Shown piece by piece: positions 17,109 to 25,502 of a stretch of DNA of 64,000 nt (within the stretch, counting starts at the first letter, position 1; every line of letters starts with the position of its first letter). Under the pieces are notes generated by a model, which did no database searches, was not told where the DNA came from, and was given only the letters and a program-made list of their open reading frames with translations. The position numbers and the translations under genes are program-made. The DNA lies in contig CCNC01000074.1 of NCBI GenBank assembly GCA_000824845.1, positions 62,001 through 126,000 of the forward strand, given 5' to 3'. The DNA comes from Mesorhizobium sp. ORS 3359. GTDB taxonomy: Bacteria; Pseudomonadota; Alphaproteobacteria; Rhizobiales; Rhizobiaceae.

Positions 17109-17213
17109 AGAATCTGCCTAGAAGCGCGAAATCGTCGAAACATTGAGACGCATTTTATCGTTTCAACGCATTGGTAACCGCCTCGTGCCCAGATGCAGAA
17201 AGCTTAACCAGAG

Positions 17214-17354
17214 ATGACGTCCGTGAAAGCAGCTCTCCTGTCTTTTGTCATGCTGTCTGCCATCGTGCTCTGCGGCCTGGGCATCTATGCCGCCGACGCA
17301 GCGACCAACCACCGGGCCGTCGACGGCTACGGCGTGACGGCCTCGCTCGACTGA
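17214..17354 (+). CDS. Small exported or membrane peptide, 46 residues
   Basis: Short frame starting MTSVKAALLSFVMLSAIV, with a strongly hydrophobic stretch at residues 6-25 followed by a polar tail DAATNHRAVDGYGVTASLD. This is the layout of a signal-anchored or secreted micropeptide. An alternative GTG start three codons in gives VKAALL. The ribosome site is weak (AACCAGAG). It is convergent with the metallophosphatase gene. No family recognised. Coding use is plausible because third positions are GC-rich and the leader is typical, but a 46-codon frame can occur by chance. Confidence 0.5.
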   Translation: MTSVKAALLSFVMLSAIVLCGLGIYAADAATNHRAVDGYGVTASLD

Positions 17355-17397
17355 GCCCAATCAAGAAATCGGCAGCGCGCCCGCGCCGAGATTGCGC

Positions 17398-18174
17398 CTA
17401 AAGCGCTTTGCCTTGCACGTCGATGATCTGCTTGTCGCCGCCGTTGACGGCGAGTGCGCTCAGCGTCCCCGATTTCCAGGCGAGCGTGTCGACATTGACG
17501 CGGTTGGCCTTCACCTCGGCTTCCGGGACGGGCGTGTGCCCGTGCACGATCACCATTGAAAAAAGCTCCTGGTGATCGTGGAAGGCGTCGCGGATCCAGA
17601 TCAGGTCCTGCTGGTTCTGGCGGTCGAGCGGCACGCCCGGCCTTATCCCGGCATGGCAGAAGAAGAAGTCGCCGAAACTGGCCGAAAACGTCAGCGATTG
17701 CAGGAAGTCGACATGGCTGCGCGGCACCGCTTTCACCAGCGCAGCGTGTCCGCGCGCGATGGCTTCCGCCTTGCCGTACCAATGGGCGTCGCGAACAAGG
17801 TCCACGCCATAGGACTGCGCGGTCTGCACGCCGCCATAGTTCATGAACAGGCCGTCCGGCTCGGCATCGGCCAGGAATTCGAGCATGCCGATATCGTGGT
17901 TGCCTGCGAGCATGATGTTGCGCGCATCGCGCTTGCGCGCCTCGATCAGGAAGTCGATGACGCTCTTTGAATCCGGACCGCGGTCGACATAGTCGCCGAG
18001 ATGGATGATGCGCCAGTCGGGCGCGGGCGCATATTCCAGTTCGCTCGCGATGCGCCGGTGCATGGCTGCGAGCAGGTCGTGGCGTCCATGTACGTCGCCG
18101 ATGGCGTAAAGCCGCATGCCGTCCGGCCCGCGCGCGTCGAGATAGTGGATGCCGGTTTCGGTCAAGGTGAGCAT
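17398..18174 (-). CDS. Metallophosphatase of the PPP (serine/threonine phosphatase) type
   Basis: 258-residue calcineurin-like phosphoesterase. The metal-binding motifs are all present: GDVHGR at 26-31, GDYVDRGP at 60-67, GNHD at 91-94 and VHGHTPV near 211. The arrangement matches bacterial PrpA/PrpE-like protein phosphatases and lambda phosphatase. Likely substrates are phosphoproteins or diadenosine tetraphosphate. No partner kinase is nearby. The ATG at 18174 gives a leader of about 20 residues before the fold. Confidence 0.9.
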   Translation of the reverse strand: MLTLTETGIHYLDARGPDGMRLYAIGDVHGRHDLLAAMHRRIASELEYAPAPDWRIIHLGDYVDRGPDSKSVIDFLIEARKRDARNIMLAGNHDIGMLEFLADAEPDGLFMNYGGVQTAQSYGVDLVRDAHWYGKAEAIARGHAALVKAVPRSHVDFLQSLTFSASFGDFFFCHAGIRPGVPLDRQNQQDLIWIRDAFHDHQELFSMVIVHGHTPVPEAEVKANRVNVDTLAWKSGTLSALAVNGGDKQIIDVQGKAL

Positions 18175-18273
18175 GTTCCCAAGGCACAGTTGGAGCCAAG
18201 CCTAGTGCCGATCGATGAACAACGCCCTGGCGACGCAACCGATCCTGCGATCTTGACGCTACTGCGTCCTAAA

Positions 18274-18317
18274 GCATGTCTCCCGAAAGTGGGACCGGTT
18301 TCGGGACAAAGACATGC
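18274..18317. repeat. Palindromic intergenic repeat, copy d
   Basis: Outer arms GCATGTC / GACATGC and inner arms TCCCGAAA / TTTCGGGA surround the core GAAAGTGGgacCGGTTTC. It lies between the end of lldD and the start of the phosphatase gene, both on the minus strand. Confidence 0.7.
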
Positions 18318-18369
18318 GCAAGATCAAAAAACCTAAAGCGCAGGGAGCGAATCTGAAAGATCGCGACCT

Positions 18370-19506
18370 TTAGCGCCGGAGCTGCTCCTTGCCCATGTCG
18401 GCGACGAGCCGCTTGCCGCACAGCGCCATCGTCACATCCATTTCCTTGCGGATGATTTCGAGCGCCTTGGTGACGCCGTCCTTGCCCATCGCGCCAAGTC
18501 CATAGAGGAAAGGCCTGCCGATATAGGTGCCCTTGGCGCCGAGGCAGAGCGCCTTGAGCACGTCCTGGCCGGAGCGGATGCCGCCGTCCATATGGACTTC
18601 GATCCTGTCGCCGACCGCGTCGGCGATCTCTTCCAGCACCGAGATCGAGGAGGGGGCGCCGTCGAGCTGCCGCCCGCCATGGTTTGAGACCACGATCGCG
18701 TCCGCCCCGGTCTCGGCCGCCATCAGCGCGTCTTCCTTGTCGAGGATGCCCTTCAGGATCAGCTTGCCGCCCCAGCGTTCCTTGATCCAGGCGACGTCCT
18801 TCCACGACAGCTGCGGATCGAACTGCTCATTCGTCCAGGACGATAGTGAGGAGACGTCGCCGACGCCCTTGGCGTGGCCGACGATGTTGCGGAAGGTGCG
18901 GCGCGGGGTGCCTGCGATGCCCAGGCACCAGCGCGGCTTCAGCGCAAGGTCGATGATGTTGGCAAGCGTCATCTTGGGCGGCGCCGAAAGCCCGTTGCGC
19001 ACGTCCTTGTGGCGCTGTCCCAGGATCTGCAGGTCGAGCGTCAGGACCAGCGCCGAGCATTTCGCCGCCTTGGCGCGATCGATCAGGTTGAGCACGAAAT
19101 CCTTGTCGCGCAGCACATAGAGCTGGAACCAGAACGGCTTCTTGGTGACGGAGGCGACATCCTCGATCGAGCAGATGCTCATGGTGGACAGCGTGAACGG
19201 AACGCCGAACGCTTCCGCCGCCTGCGCCGCCAGCATCTCGCCGTCGGCATGCTGCATGCCGGTCAGCCCGGTCGGCGCGAGCGCCACCGGCATCGCCACC
19301 TTCTGGCCGATCATGGTCGATTCCAGCGAGCGGTTGCTCATGTCGACCAGCACGCGCTGGCGGAACTTGATCTTGCCGAAGTCCTCTTCGTTGGCGCGGT
19401 AGGTGCTCTCCGTCCAGGCGCCGGAATCGGCATAGTCGAAGAACATCTTCGGCACCCTGCGGCGTGCCAGATCCTTGAGATCGGCGATGGTGAGGATTTC
19501 GCTCAT
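18370..19506 (-). CDS. lldD: L-lactate dehydrogenase, FMN-dependent (alpha-hydroxyacid oxidase family)
   Basis: Flavoenzyme that oxidises L-lactate (or a related 2-hydroxyacid) to the ketoacid and passes electrons to the respiratory chain. 378 residues. N-terminal LARRRVPKMFFDYADSGA, FMN-site LAPTGLTGMQH near 77, and active-site SNHGGRQLDGA with His276 and Arg279. MDGGIRSGQDV and YIGRPFLYGL complete the barrel. The start at 19506 gives the common MSEILTIADL; an in-frame start at 19521 is possible. It lies 24 bases downstream of a GntR regulator on the same strand, as in lld operons. The glc genes nearby suggest shared 2-hydroxyacid catabolism. Confidence 0.92.
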   Translation of the reverse strand: MSEILTIADLKDLARRRVPKMFFDYADSGAWTESTYRANEEDFGKIKFRQRVLVDMSNRSLESTMIGQKVAMPVALAPTGLTGMQHADGEMLAAQAAEAFGVPFTLSTMSICSIEDVASVTKKPFWFQLYVLRDKDFVLNLIDRAKAAKCSALVLTLDLQILGQRHKDVRNGLSAPPKMTLANIIDLALKPRWCLGIAGTPRRTFRNIVGHAKGVGDVSSLSSWTNEQFDPQLSWKDVAWIKERWGGKLILKGILDKEDALMAAETGADAIVVSNHGGRQLDGAPSSISVLEEIADAVGDRIEVHMDGGIRSGQDVLKALCLGAKGTYIGRPFLYGLGAMGKDGVTKALEIIRKEMDVTMALCGKRLVADMGKEQLRR

Positions 19507-19530
19507 GATGGGTCCCCGCAAAATCTGTGC

Positions 19531-20334
19531 TTAAGAGCGTTTGAGTGTGGGTTCGATATCGCCGGCGTCGGAGCGCTGTCTCAGCCTCAGCCGGGAGACG
19601 CGCTGCCAGTCGCCGCTGCGCTCGGCTTCCGCCATCGAGCGCTCGACATAGGTGATGTGGTCCATCGCGGCCTTGCGCGCCGCGATCGGATCGCCGGCCT
19701 TGATCGCGGTATGGATCGCCCGGTGCTGCTCGAGCAGCACCTCGCGCGCGCCCGGCACGCCGAACACCAGAAGCCGGTTCTGGAAAACGCCTTCCGACAG
19801 CAGCCGGTAGCAGGAGCGCAGCGTATGCAGCAGGATGATGTTGTGCGCGCATTCGCACACCGCATGATGGAACTCGACGTCGATTTCCGCCTCGTCGTCG
19901 AAGTCGCCCGTCCGGTGCGCCTCCTCCATGCGCGCCATGATGCGGTCGAGCAGCGCAAGGTCCTCCGGCGTCGCCCGCCGCGCCGCATATTCGGCCGCCA
20001 CCGCCTCGATCTCGCGCCGGTACTCCAGATAGTCGGTCACCGCCTTGCGGTGCGTGGAGATCAGGTCCGTCACCGGCTTGGTGAAGAGCTGGCCGATGAC
20101 GTCGGCGACATGCGTGCCGCCCCCGGGGCGCGTCGTTAGCAGTCCGCGTCCCTCCAGCGCCTTCAGCGCATCGCGCAGGATCGGCCGCGACACGTCGAAC
20201 TGGCGCGCCAGCTCGCGTTCGCCGGGCAGCCGGTCGCCGGTGCGCAGAACGCCTTCCAGGATCAGGCTCTCGATCTGCTGAACCACCTCGTCGGCGGTGC
20301 GCGAATGCTGGATCCTGGAGAAAATGTCACTCAA
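19531..20334 (-). CDS. lldR: GntR family (FadR/LldR-type, FCD) regulator of lldD
   Basis: Transcription regulator with an N-terminal winged helix (DEVVQQIESLILEG, then LPGERELARQFDVSRPILRD, residues about 15-54) and a C-terminal FCD ligand domain. The residues EIDVEFHHAV and EHRAIHTAI-like segment (LEQHRAIHTAI) are the metal/ligand-binding positions of the family. About 267 residues from a TTG at 20334; a second TTG at 20391 is possible, and no ATG fits. Its position directly before lldD suggests that it senses lactate or a related acid and controls lldD. A word shared with the glcD promoter suggests wider control. Confidence 0.85.
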   Translation of the reverse strand: MSDIFSRIQHSRTADEVVQQIESLILEGVLRTGDRLPGERELARQFDVSRPILRDALKALEGRGLLTTRPGGGTHVADVIGQLFTKPVTDLISTHRKAVTDYLEYRREIEAVAAEYAARRATPEDLALLDRIMARMEEAHRTGDFDDEAEIDVEFHHAVCECAHNIILLHTLRSCYRLLSEGVFQNRLLVFGVPGAREVLLEQHRAIHTAIKAGDPIAARKAAMDHITYVERSMAEAERSGDWQRVSRLRLRQRSDAGDIEPTLKRS

Positions 20335-20390
20335 ACGGAGACGCCTGGAGAATGGAACGGATGTCGCCCAGATTAAAGCGTCTGTCGCCA

Positions 20391-20399
20391 ACTGGTCAA
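20391..20399 (+). promoter_or_regulatory. Operator-like word ACTGGTCAA upstream of the GntR gene
   Basis: The 9-mer ACTGGTCAA occurs here, upstream of the GntR gene, and again as its complement TTGACCAGT upstream of glcD. FadR-type GntR proteins bind half-sites of the form ACTGGTC. Candidate autoregulatory site. Confidence 0.4.
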
Positions 20400-20543
20400 A
20401 TTATTTATCCAATTCGCCCAATGCGGTCGGATCGCTTGCCGCGCGCCGCTATCGCGTGATGCTAATATTTGCTGTTTACGCGTCTCGCCGATTGCCGCAA
20501 GACGACCGGGTTGCACGAAGGGTCGAAAACAGGGGGACCAGCC

Positions 20544-21866
20544 GTGTCCGACGAGATGTCGAGTCTCGAATTCCAGCCGCGCGCGCAAGGCAGCGTCCTG
20601 GGCTTTCCGGCGCATGAGGGGCGGCCCGGCGCGATCGGCGAGGTCCATGCCCGTCCACATCCGCTGATCGAAAAGCCGCGCGTGCTGATCCAGCTTTCCT
20701 TCATGACCGAGGCCGGCGCCGCGGTCGACCATGCCGTGCTCTCGGAGCTTTCGCGGCGGCTGGGAATCGCCGCGCCGGAGCGCAACGCGCGCCATCATGC
20801 CATGAAATGGGGCAAGGGCTCGCTGCGTTGGGAGCGGCATACGGAATTCTCGACCTATCTGTGGGAAGGGCCGCTGGCCGAGAATGGCCGGGGGCAGGAA
20901 GATTCGCCCTTCGGTAACGGCTTCTCGCCCCCAGGCACGGTGATTTCCGGCATCCGCCTCGAAATCCGCAAGTGGACGCAGGCAAGCGAAAGGCTGATCG
21001 CCGGCTTCGACCCAACCAGCCTGTGCTATTCGCTGGTCGAGCGGGGCGCCGCCGCCATCATCACCGATTTCCGCCAGGACGGCGACGGCCTGACCCGCAT
21101 GCTGGTGCTCGACCGCGGCCTGACGCCGGCCAGCACCGGCGCTCTCTCTCAGCGCCTGATCGACATCGAGACCTATCGGACGTTGGCGATGCTCGGCTTG
21201 CCGCTGGCCCTGACGCTGTCCGGCCGTGCCCGCCGCATCGAGGACCGTCTGGCGCAGACGACGCTGGAAATGAAGGCCGTCGAAACCCGTGACAACCAGA
21301 CGCTGCTGGCCGACCTCACCGAGCTCGCCGCCGAGCTCGAGGCCGACGCCGCATCCAGCCTCTACCGCTTCGGCGCCAGCCGCGCCTATGACGGCATCGT
21401 CACCGAAAGGCTGGAGGCGCTGGATGAAGAGCCCGTGCAGGGTTTTGACACCTGGGCGGGCTTCCTGCTGCGGCGCATGGCGCCGGCCATGCGCACCTGC
21501 CGCTCGGTCGAGGAGCGCCAGGCCAACCTCTCGCGAAAACTCACCCGCGCCACCACGCTCTTACGCACCTGGGTCGATGTCGAGGTCGAGAAGCAGAACC
21601 GCGACCTGCTGGCATCGATGAACAACCGCGCCCGGCTGCAGCTGCGCCTGCAGCAGACGGTCGAAGGCCTGTCCGTGGCCGCCGTGTCCTATTATGTCGT
21701 CGGCCTCATCGGCTATGTCGCCAAGGGCGCCTCGATCTTCGGCCATGCCTTCGCGCCTGAAGTCGTCACCGCAGCCTCGGTCCCGGTCGCCATCCTGCTG
21801 GTCTGGTGGGGCGTGCGTCGGGTGCGCAAGATGCATTCCGAGCCGGCGAAGCATCCGGGCGAGTAG
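20544..21866 (+). CDS. DUF3422 family membrane-anchored protein
   Basis: 440-residue protein of unknown function fitting DUF3422. Conserved-looking points are EVHARPHP near residue 32 and the segment KWGKGSLRWERHTEFSTY near 90. The C-terminal third has a helical region and then two transmembrane helices (VSYYVVGLIGYVAKGASIF and AASVPVAILLVWWGVRRV), so the bulk probably faces the cytoplasm. The GTG start at 20544 is chosen because AGGGGGA lies 7 bases upstream; ATG at 20556 is an alternative. It sits between the lldR-lldD unit and glcDEF, divergent from the former. Confidence 0.8.
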   Translation: MSDEMSSLEFQPRAQGSVLGFPAHEGRPGAIGEVHARPHPLIEKPRVLIQLSFMTEAGAAVDHAVLSELSRRLGIAAPERNARHHAMKWGKGSLRWERHTEFSTYLWEGPLAENGRGQEDSPFGNGFSPPGTVISGIRLEIRKWTQASERLIAGFDPTSLCYSLVERGAAAIITDFRQDGDGLTRMLVLDRGLTPASTGALSQRLIDIETYRTLAMLGLPLALTLSGRARRIEDRLAQTTLEMKAVETRDNQTLLADLTELAAELEADAASSLYRFGASRAYDGIVTERLEALDEEPVQGFDTWAGFLLRRMAPAMRTCRSVEERQANLSRKLTRATTLLRTWVDVEVEKQNRDLLASMNNRARLQLRLQQTVEGLSVAAVSYYVVGLIGYVAKGASIFGHAFAPEVVTAASVPVAILLVWWGVRRVRKMHSEPAKHPGE

Positions 21867-21973
21867 TCTTCCCCTCGATGCGAGAAAGCAGCGGCAGATT
21901 GCCGCTGCGGAAGCTTGGCATTACGGTCGCCGCCATATGTGACCAAAGCAGCGTTTGCAACAAAACGATCGGG

Positions 21974-21994
21974 CTGGTAAAAGATTTTGACCAG
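21974..21994 (+). promoter_or_regulatory. Inverted repeat operator candidate upstream of glcD
   Basis: CTGGT and ACCAG separated by 11 bases. The right half extends to TTGACCAGT (21987-21995), the exact complement of the word upstream of the GntR gene. Lies 16 bases before the glcD start, a position suited to repression. Confidence 0.45.
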
Positions 21995-22010
21995 TCAAGC
22001 GAGATGACCG

Positions 22011-23507
22011 ATGTCCGGCCTAGCCATGCCCAAGCCAGATGCCGAAACGCTGCGTCGGCGCGCCGAGATCGTCGCCGATATGCGCATCATCGTGCCGGGC
22101 GAGGGCGTGGTCGACACGGCCACTGAAATGCGCGCCTTCGAAAGCGACGGCCTGACCGCCTACCGGCAGTTGCCGCTGGTCGTCGTGCTACCGGAAACGG
22201 TGGCCCAGGTCTCGCGGGTTCTCAAATACTGCAACGAGCGCAACATCCGCGTCGTGCCGCGCGGCTCCGGCACCTCGCTGTCCGGCGGCGCGCTGCCGCT
22301 GGAAGATGCGGTGCTGCTGGTGATGAGCCGCTTCAACCGTATCCTTCAAATCGACTATCCCAACCGCATCGTCGTCGCGCAGCCGGGCGTCACCAATCTC
22401 GGCATCACCACCGCCGTCGAGCAGGAGGGCTTCTACTATGCCCCCGATCCATCCTCCCAGATCGCCTGCTCGATCGGCGGCAATGTCGCGGAAAATTCCG
22501 GCGGCGTGCATTGCCTGAAATACGGACTCACCGCCAACAATGTGCTGGGCATCGAGATGGTGCTGATGAATGGCGAGGTGGTGCGGCTCGGCGGCAGTCA
22601 TCTCGACCAGGAAGGCTATGACCTGCTCGGCGTCATGACCGGCTCCGAAGGCCTGCTTGGCGTCGTCACCGAGGTGACCGTCCGCATATTGAAGAAGCCG
22701 GAAACGGCGCGCGCGCTGCTGATCGGCTTCCCGACCAGCGAGGAGGGCGGCCAATGTGTCGCCGACATCATCGGCGCCGGCATCATCCCGGGCGGCATGG
22801 AGATGATGGACCGCCCGGCGATCCATGCGGCGGAAGATTTCGTCCATGCCGGCTATCCGCTCGACGTCGAGGCGCTGCTGATCGTCGAGCTCGACGGGCC
22901 GAGCGTGGAGGTCGACCATTTGATCGGCCTCGTCGAGGCGATCGCCTATCGCAACGGCTCGACCACCTGCCGCATCTCGCAATCGGAGCAGGAGCGGCTG
23001 AGTTTCTGGGCCGGCCGCAAGGCGGCTTTCCCGGCGGTCGGCCGCATCTCGCCCGACTATTACTGCATGGACGGCACCATCCCGCGCAAGGAACTGCCGC
23101 GCGTGCTGGCCGGCATGCGTGATCTCTCCGAGAAATACGGTCTCGGCGTCGCCAATGTATTCCACGCCGGCGACGGCAATCTGCACCCGCTCATCCTCTA
23201 CGACGCCAATGTGCCGGGCGAGCTCGACAAGGCCGAAAGCTTCGGCGCCGACATTTTGCGGCTTTGCGTCGAGGTTGGCGGCGTCTTGACCGGCGAGCAC
23301 GGCGTCGGCGTCGAGAAGCGTGACCTGATGCCGGAAATGTTCAACCAGATCGATCTCGACCAGCAAATGCGCGTCAAATGCGCCTTCGACCCCAACCACC
23401 TGCTCAATCCGGGAAAAGTGTTTCCGCAGCTGCGACGCTGCGCGGAGCTGGGAAGGATGCATGTGCATCGCGGGCAAGTGGCTTTTCCGGATATTCCGAG
23501 GTTTTGA
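22011..23507 (+). CDS. glcD: Glycolate oxidase FAD-linked subunit
   Basis: FAD-binding subunit of glycolate oxidase, which converts glycolate to glyoxylate with GlcE and GlcF at the inner membrane. 498 residues, almost exactly the length of the E. coli protein. The PCMH-type FAD domain has VVPRGSGTSLSGGALP and DPSSQIACSIGGNVAENSGG. The FAD-oxidase C-domain has NVFHAGDGNLHPLI and GVLTGEHGVGVEKRD. ATG at 22011 or 22026 are both possible. The stop overlaps the ATG of the inserted DUF559 gene. In most genomes glcE would follow directly. Confidence 0.95.
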   Translation: MSGLAMPKPDAETLRRRAEIVADMRIIVPGEGVVDTATEMRAFESDGLTAYRQLPLVVVLPETVAQVSRVLKYCNERNIRVVPRGSGTSLSGGALPLEDAVLLVMSRFNRILQIDYPNRIVVAQPGVTNLGITTAVEQEGFYYAPDPSSQIACSIGGNVAENSGGVHCLKYGLTANNVLGIEMVLMNGEVVRLGGSHLDQEGYDLLGVMTGSEGLLGVVTEVTVRILKKPETARALLIGFPTSEEGGQCVADIIGAGIIPGGMEMMDRPAIHAAEDFVHAGYPLDVEALLIVELDGPSVEVDHLIGLVEAIAYRNGSTTCRISQSEQERLSFWAGRKAAFPAVGRISPDYYCMDGTIPRKELPRVLAGMRDLSEKYGLGVANVFHAGDGNLHPLILYDANVPGELDKAESFGADILRLCVEVGGVLTGEHGVGVEKRDLMPEMFNQIDLDQQMRVKCAFDPNHLLNPGKVFPQLRRCAELGRMHVHRGQVAFPDIPRF

Positions 23508-24019
23508 TGGGGGCTCAGGATCAAAGTTCCTCGCCCCCGCAAAGCGGGGGAGAGGTGGCTCGGGGGAAGCCCGAGACGGAGAGGGGGACGCCCTATCAGC
23601 CGAGCCGCCGTTCGCCAGAAAAGATCGCCCGAGCGCGCGAGCTGCGTCACGGTGAAAATCAGGCTGAGGCAACTCTCTGGAACGAATTGAAAGCCAAGAA
23701 GCTGGGTGGGTATAAATTCGTTCGCCAGATGCCCATCGGTCCGTACTTCGCGGATTTTGCCTGCAGAAGCCAAAAGCTGATCGTGGAATTGGATGGCAGC
23801 CAGCACGCGGAGCGTTCATACGACAGGCGGCGGGATGAATTCATGCGTGGTGAAGGCTTTTCGGTTTTGCGGTTCGGGAGCTTCGATGTGTTGAAGAACA
23901 CCAGGAGCGTTTGCGAGACGATCCTTGCCGTGCTGGAAGGGCGGCTTGCTGAAAACGTAGTTGCTGCCGACCTCAGGTTTGTTTTCGCAGCCAGGAAGAC
24001 GGGAGACAGCGCTCTATGA
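23507..24019 (+). CDS. DUF559 (Vsr/PD-(D/E)XK-like) endonuclease-domain protein
   Basis: 170-residue protein. Residues about 35-148 fit DUF559: ARELRHGENQAEATLWNEL, LGGYKFVRQMPIGPYFADF, then LIVELDGSQH and GFSVLRFGSFDVL. This domain is related to very-short-patch and restriction nucleases; Asp83, Glu94 and Asp96 are the probable metal ligands. Residues 8-27 are translated from a repeat element (23529-23587), so the true start may be later. The gene overlaps the glcD stop by one base (TGATG) and is closed on the far side by an inverted copy of the same repeat. It splits the glcD-glcE pair, so it is probably an insertion. Biological role unknown. Confidence 0.85.
   Translation: MGAQDQSSSPPQSGGEVARGKPETERGTPYQPSRRSPEKIARARELRHGENQAEATLWNELKAKKLGGYKFVRQMPIGPYFADFACRSQKLIVELDGSQHAERSYDRRRDEFMRGEGFSVLRFGSFDVLKNTRSVCETILAVLEGRLAENVVAADLRFVFAARKTGDSAL
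23529..23587 (+). repeat. GC-rich double-hairpin repeat, left copy flanking DUF559 gene
   Basis: 59 bp starting CCTCGCCCCCGCAAAGCGGG, then AGAGGTGG, a second stem TCGGG...CCCGA, and the tail GACGGAGAGGGGG. The inverted copy at 24023-24081 differs at only two positions. Confidence 0.85.
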
Positions 24020-24022
24020 TGG

Positions 24023-24081
24023 CCCCCTCTCCGTCTCGGGCTACGCCCGAGCCACCTCTCCCCCGCTTTGCGGGGGCGAGG
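24023..24081 (-). repeat. GC-rich double-hairpin repeat, right inverted copy
   Basis: Reverse complement of the left copy at 23529-23587 with two mismatches, both in the second stem (GGGGAAG against GGCGTAG). Begins 3 bases after the DUF559 stop, so the two copies bracket that gene. Confidence 0.85.
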
Positions 24082-24123
24082 AACCCAGGCTTTTCAAGGT
24101 CGCGACTTCGGCGGTTGGCGTTT

Positions 24124-24176
24124 CCTCGCTCCCATGAAATGGAGGAGAGGTGTCCACGTAGCGGACGGAGAGGGGG
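24124..24176 (+). repeat. Diverged third copy of the double-hairpin repeat
   Basis: CCTCGCTCCCATGAAATGGAGG, then AGAGGTG, a short stem TCCACGTAGCGGA, and CGGAGAGGGGG. Same order of parts as the two flanking copies but with different stem sequences. A further partial reverse fragment (CTTGCGAGGGCGAGGAACC) lies at 24205-24223. Confidence 0.65.
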
Positions 24177-24233
24177 CAGCGCTGCCGTATGCGATTGCCC
24201 CGGCCTTGCGAGGGCGAGGAACCAGGCCAAGCC

Positions 24234-25502
24234 ATGACCACCTTCACCCCTTCCACACCGGCCGAAACCCTCTCCACCATTCAATGGGCGGCGGCCGAGG
24301 AAACACCGCTCGAGCTCCTCGGCCACGGCTCCAAGCGCGGCATCGGTCGTCCATTGCAGACCGAGCATACGCTCGACCTGTCCAAGCTCACCGGCGTCAC
24401 CCTCTACGAGCCCGCCGAGCTGGTGCTGTCGGCCAAGGCCGGCACGCCGCTCGCCGAGATCGAAGAGCTGCTCGCCAAAAACGGCCAGCAATTCGCCTTC
24501 GAGCCGATGGATTACGGCCCGTTGCTCGGCGGCGAGCCGGGCCAAGGGGTCAAGAGCGGTACCATCGGAGGCGTGCTGGCCTCGAACCTGTCCGGCCCGC
24601 GCCGCCTCAAGGCTGGCGCCGCGCGCGACCATATCCTTGGCGTCGCCGCCGTCTCCGGCCGTGGCGAGGCCTTCAAGTCGGGCGGGCGCGTCGTCAAGAA
24701 CGTCACCGGCTACGATCTCTCCAAGCTGATGGCGAACAGTTGGGGCACGCTGGCCGTGCTCACCGATGTCACGTTCAAGGTGCTGCCGGCCGCCGAAACG
24801 GAAGTGACTTTGGCCATCCGCGGCCTCCTCGACGAGGCCGCGGTCGCCGCCATGGCGGTGGCGCTGGGGTCCAGCGCCGAAGTGTCGAGCGCGGCGCATC
24901 TGCCGGAGCGCATCGCGGCGCGGGTCGCCGGCGGCAAGCACGGCAGCGACGCGGCGACGCTGCTGCGCGTCGAGGGCTTTGGCCCCTCGGTCGTCTATCG
25001 CATCGAGGCGCTTCGCAAGCTACTTGGCAACGCCGGGCCGCTGGAAGAGATCGCCGGCGAGGCATCAAAAGCCATCTGGCGCGACATCCGCGACTGCCGG
25101 CCTTTCGCCGACGGCGGCACGCGGCCTGTCTGGCGTGTCTCGATGGCGCCGTCGCAGGCGCATCATATGGTGATGGCGCTGCGCATGCAGGCGGCGGTCG
25201 ATGCCTTCTATGACTGGCAGGGCGGTCTGGTGTGGCTGTCGATGCGCGAGGACGATCCCGAGGCCGATCTTTTGCGCGGCTTGATCCGCAAGCATGGCGG
25301 CGGCCATGCGACGCTGGTGCGGGCGTCCGCTCCGCATCGGGCGGCGCTGCCGGTGTTCGAGCCGCAGCCGGCGCATCTGGCGGCGCTCTCGACGCGCCTC
25401 AAGGCCGAGTTCGATCCGAAGAATATCCTCAACCCCGGCCGCATGGCGCCGGGCTCCGGCTCTGCTACTCTCGCCCGATCAACGGAGGGAGCAGCATCAT
25501 GA
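24234..25502 (+). CDS. glcE: Glycolate oxidase subunit GlcE
   Basis: Second FAD-binding subunit of glycolate oxidase. 422 residues. The PCMH-type FAD fold reads ELLGHGSKRGIGRP, GGVLASNLSGPRRL and RVVKNVTGYDLSKLM, as in GlcE proteins. The end has FDPKNILNPGRM, shared with GlcD. The start ATG at 24234 lies just beyond the repeat-rich block. The stop overlaps the next gene's ATG (ATGA), so the small membrane protein and glcF are translationally linked to it. Confidence 0.93.
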   Translation: MTTFTPSTPAETLSTIQWAAAEETPLELLGHGSKRGIGRPLQTEHTLDLSKLTGVTLYEPAELVLSAKAGTPLAEIEELLAKNGQQFAFEPMDYGPLLGGEPGQGVKSGTIGGVLASNLSGPRRLKAGAARDHILGVAAVSGRGEAFKSGGRVVKNVTGYDLSKLMANSWGTLAVLTDVTFKVLPAAETEVTLAIRGLLDEAAVAAMAVALGSSAEVSSAAHLPERIAARVAGGKHGSDAATLLRVEGFGPSVVYRIEALRKLLGNAGPLEEIAGEASKAIWRDIRDCRPFADGGTRPVWRVSMAPSQAHHMVMALRMQAAVDAFYDWQGGLVWLSMREDDPEADLLRGLIRKHGGGHATLVRASAPHRAALPVFEPQPAHLAALSTRLKAEFDPKNILNPGRMAPGSGSATLARSTEGAAS

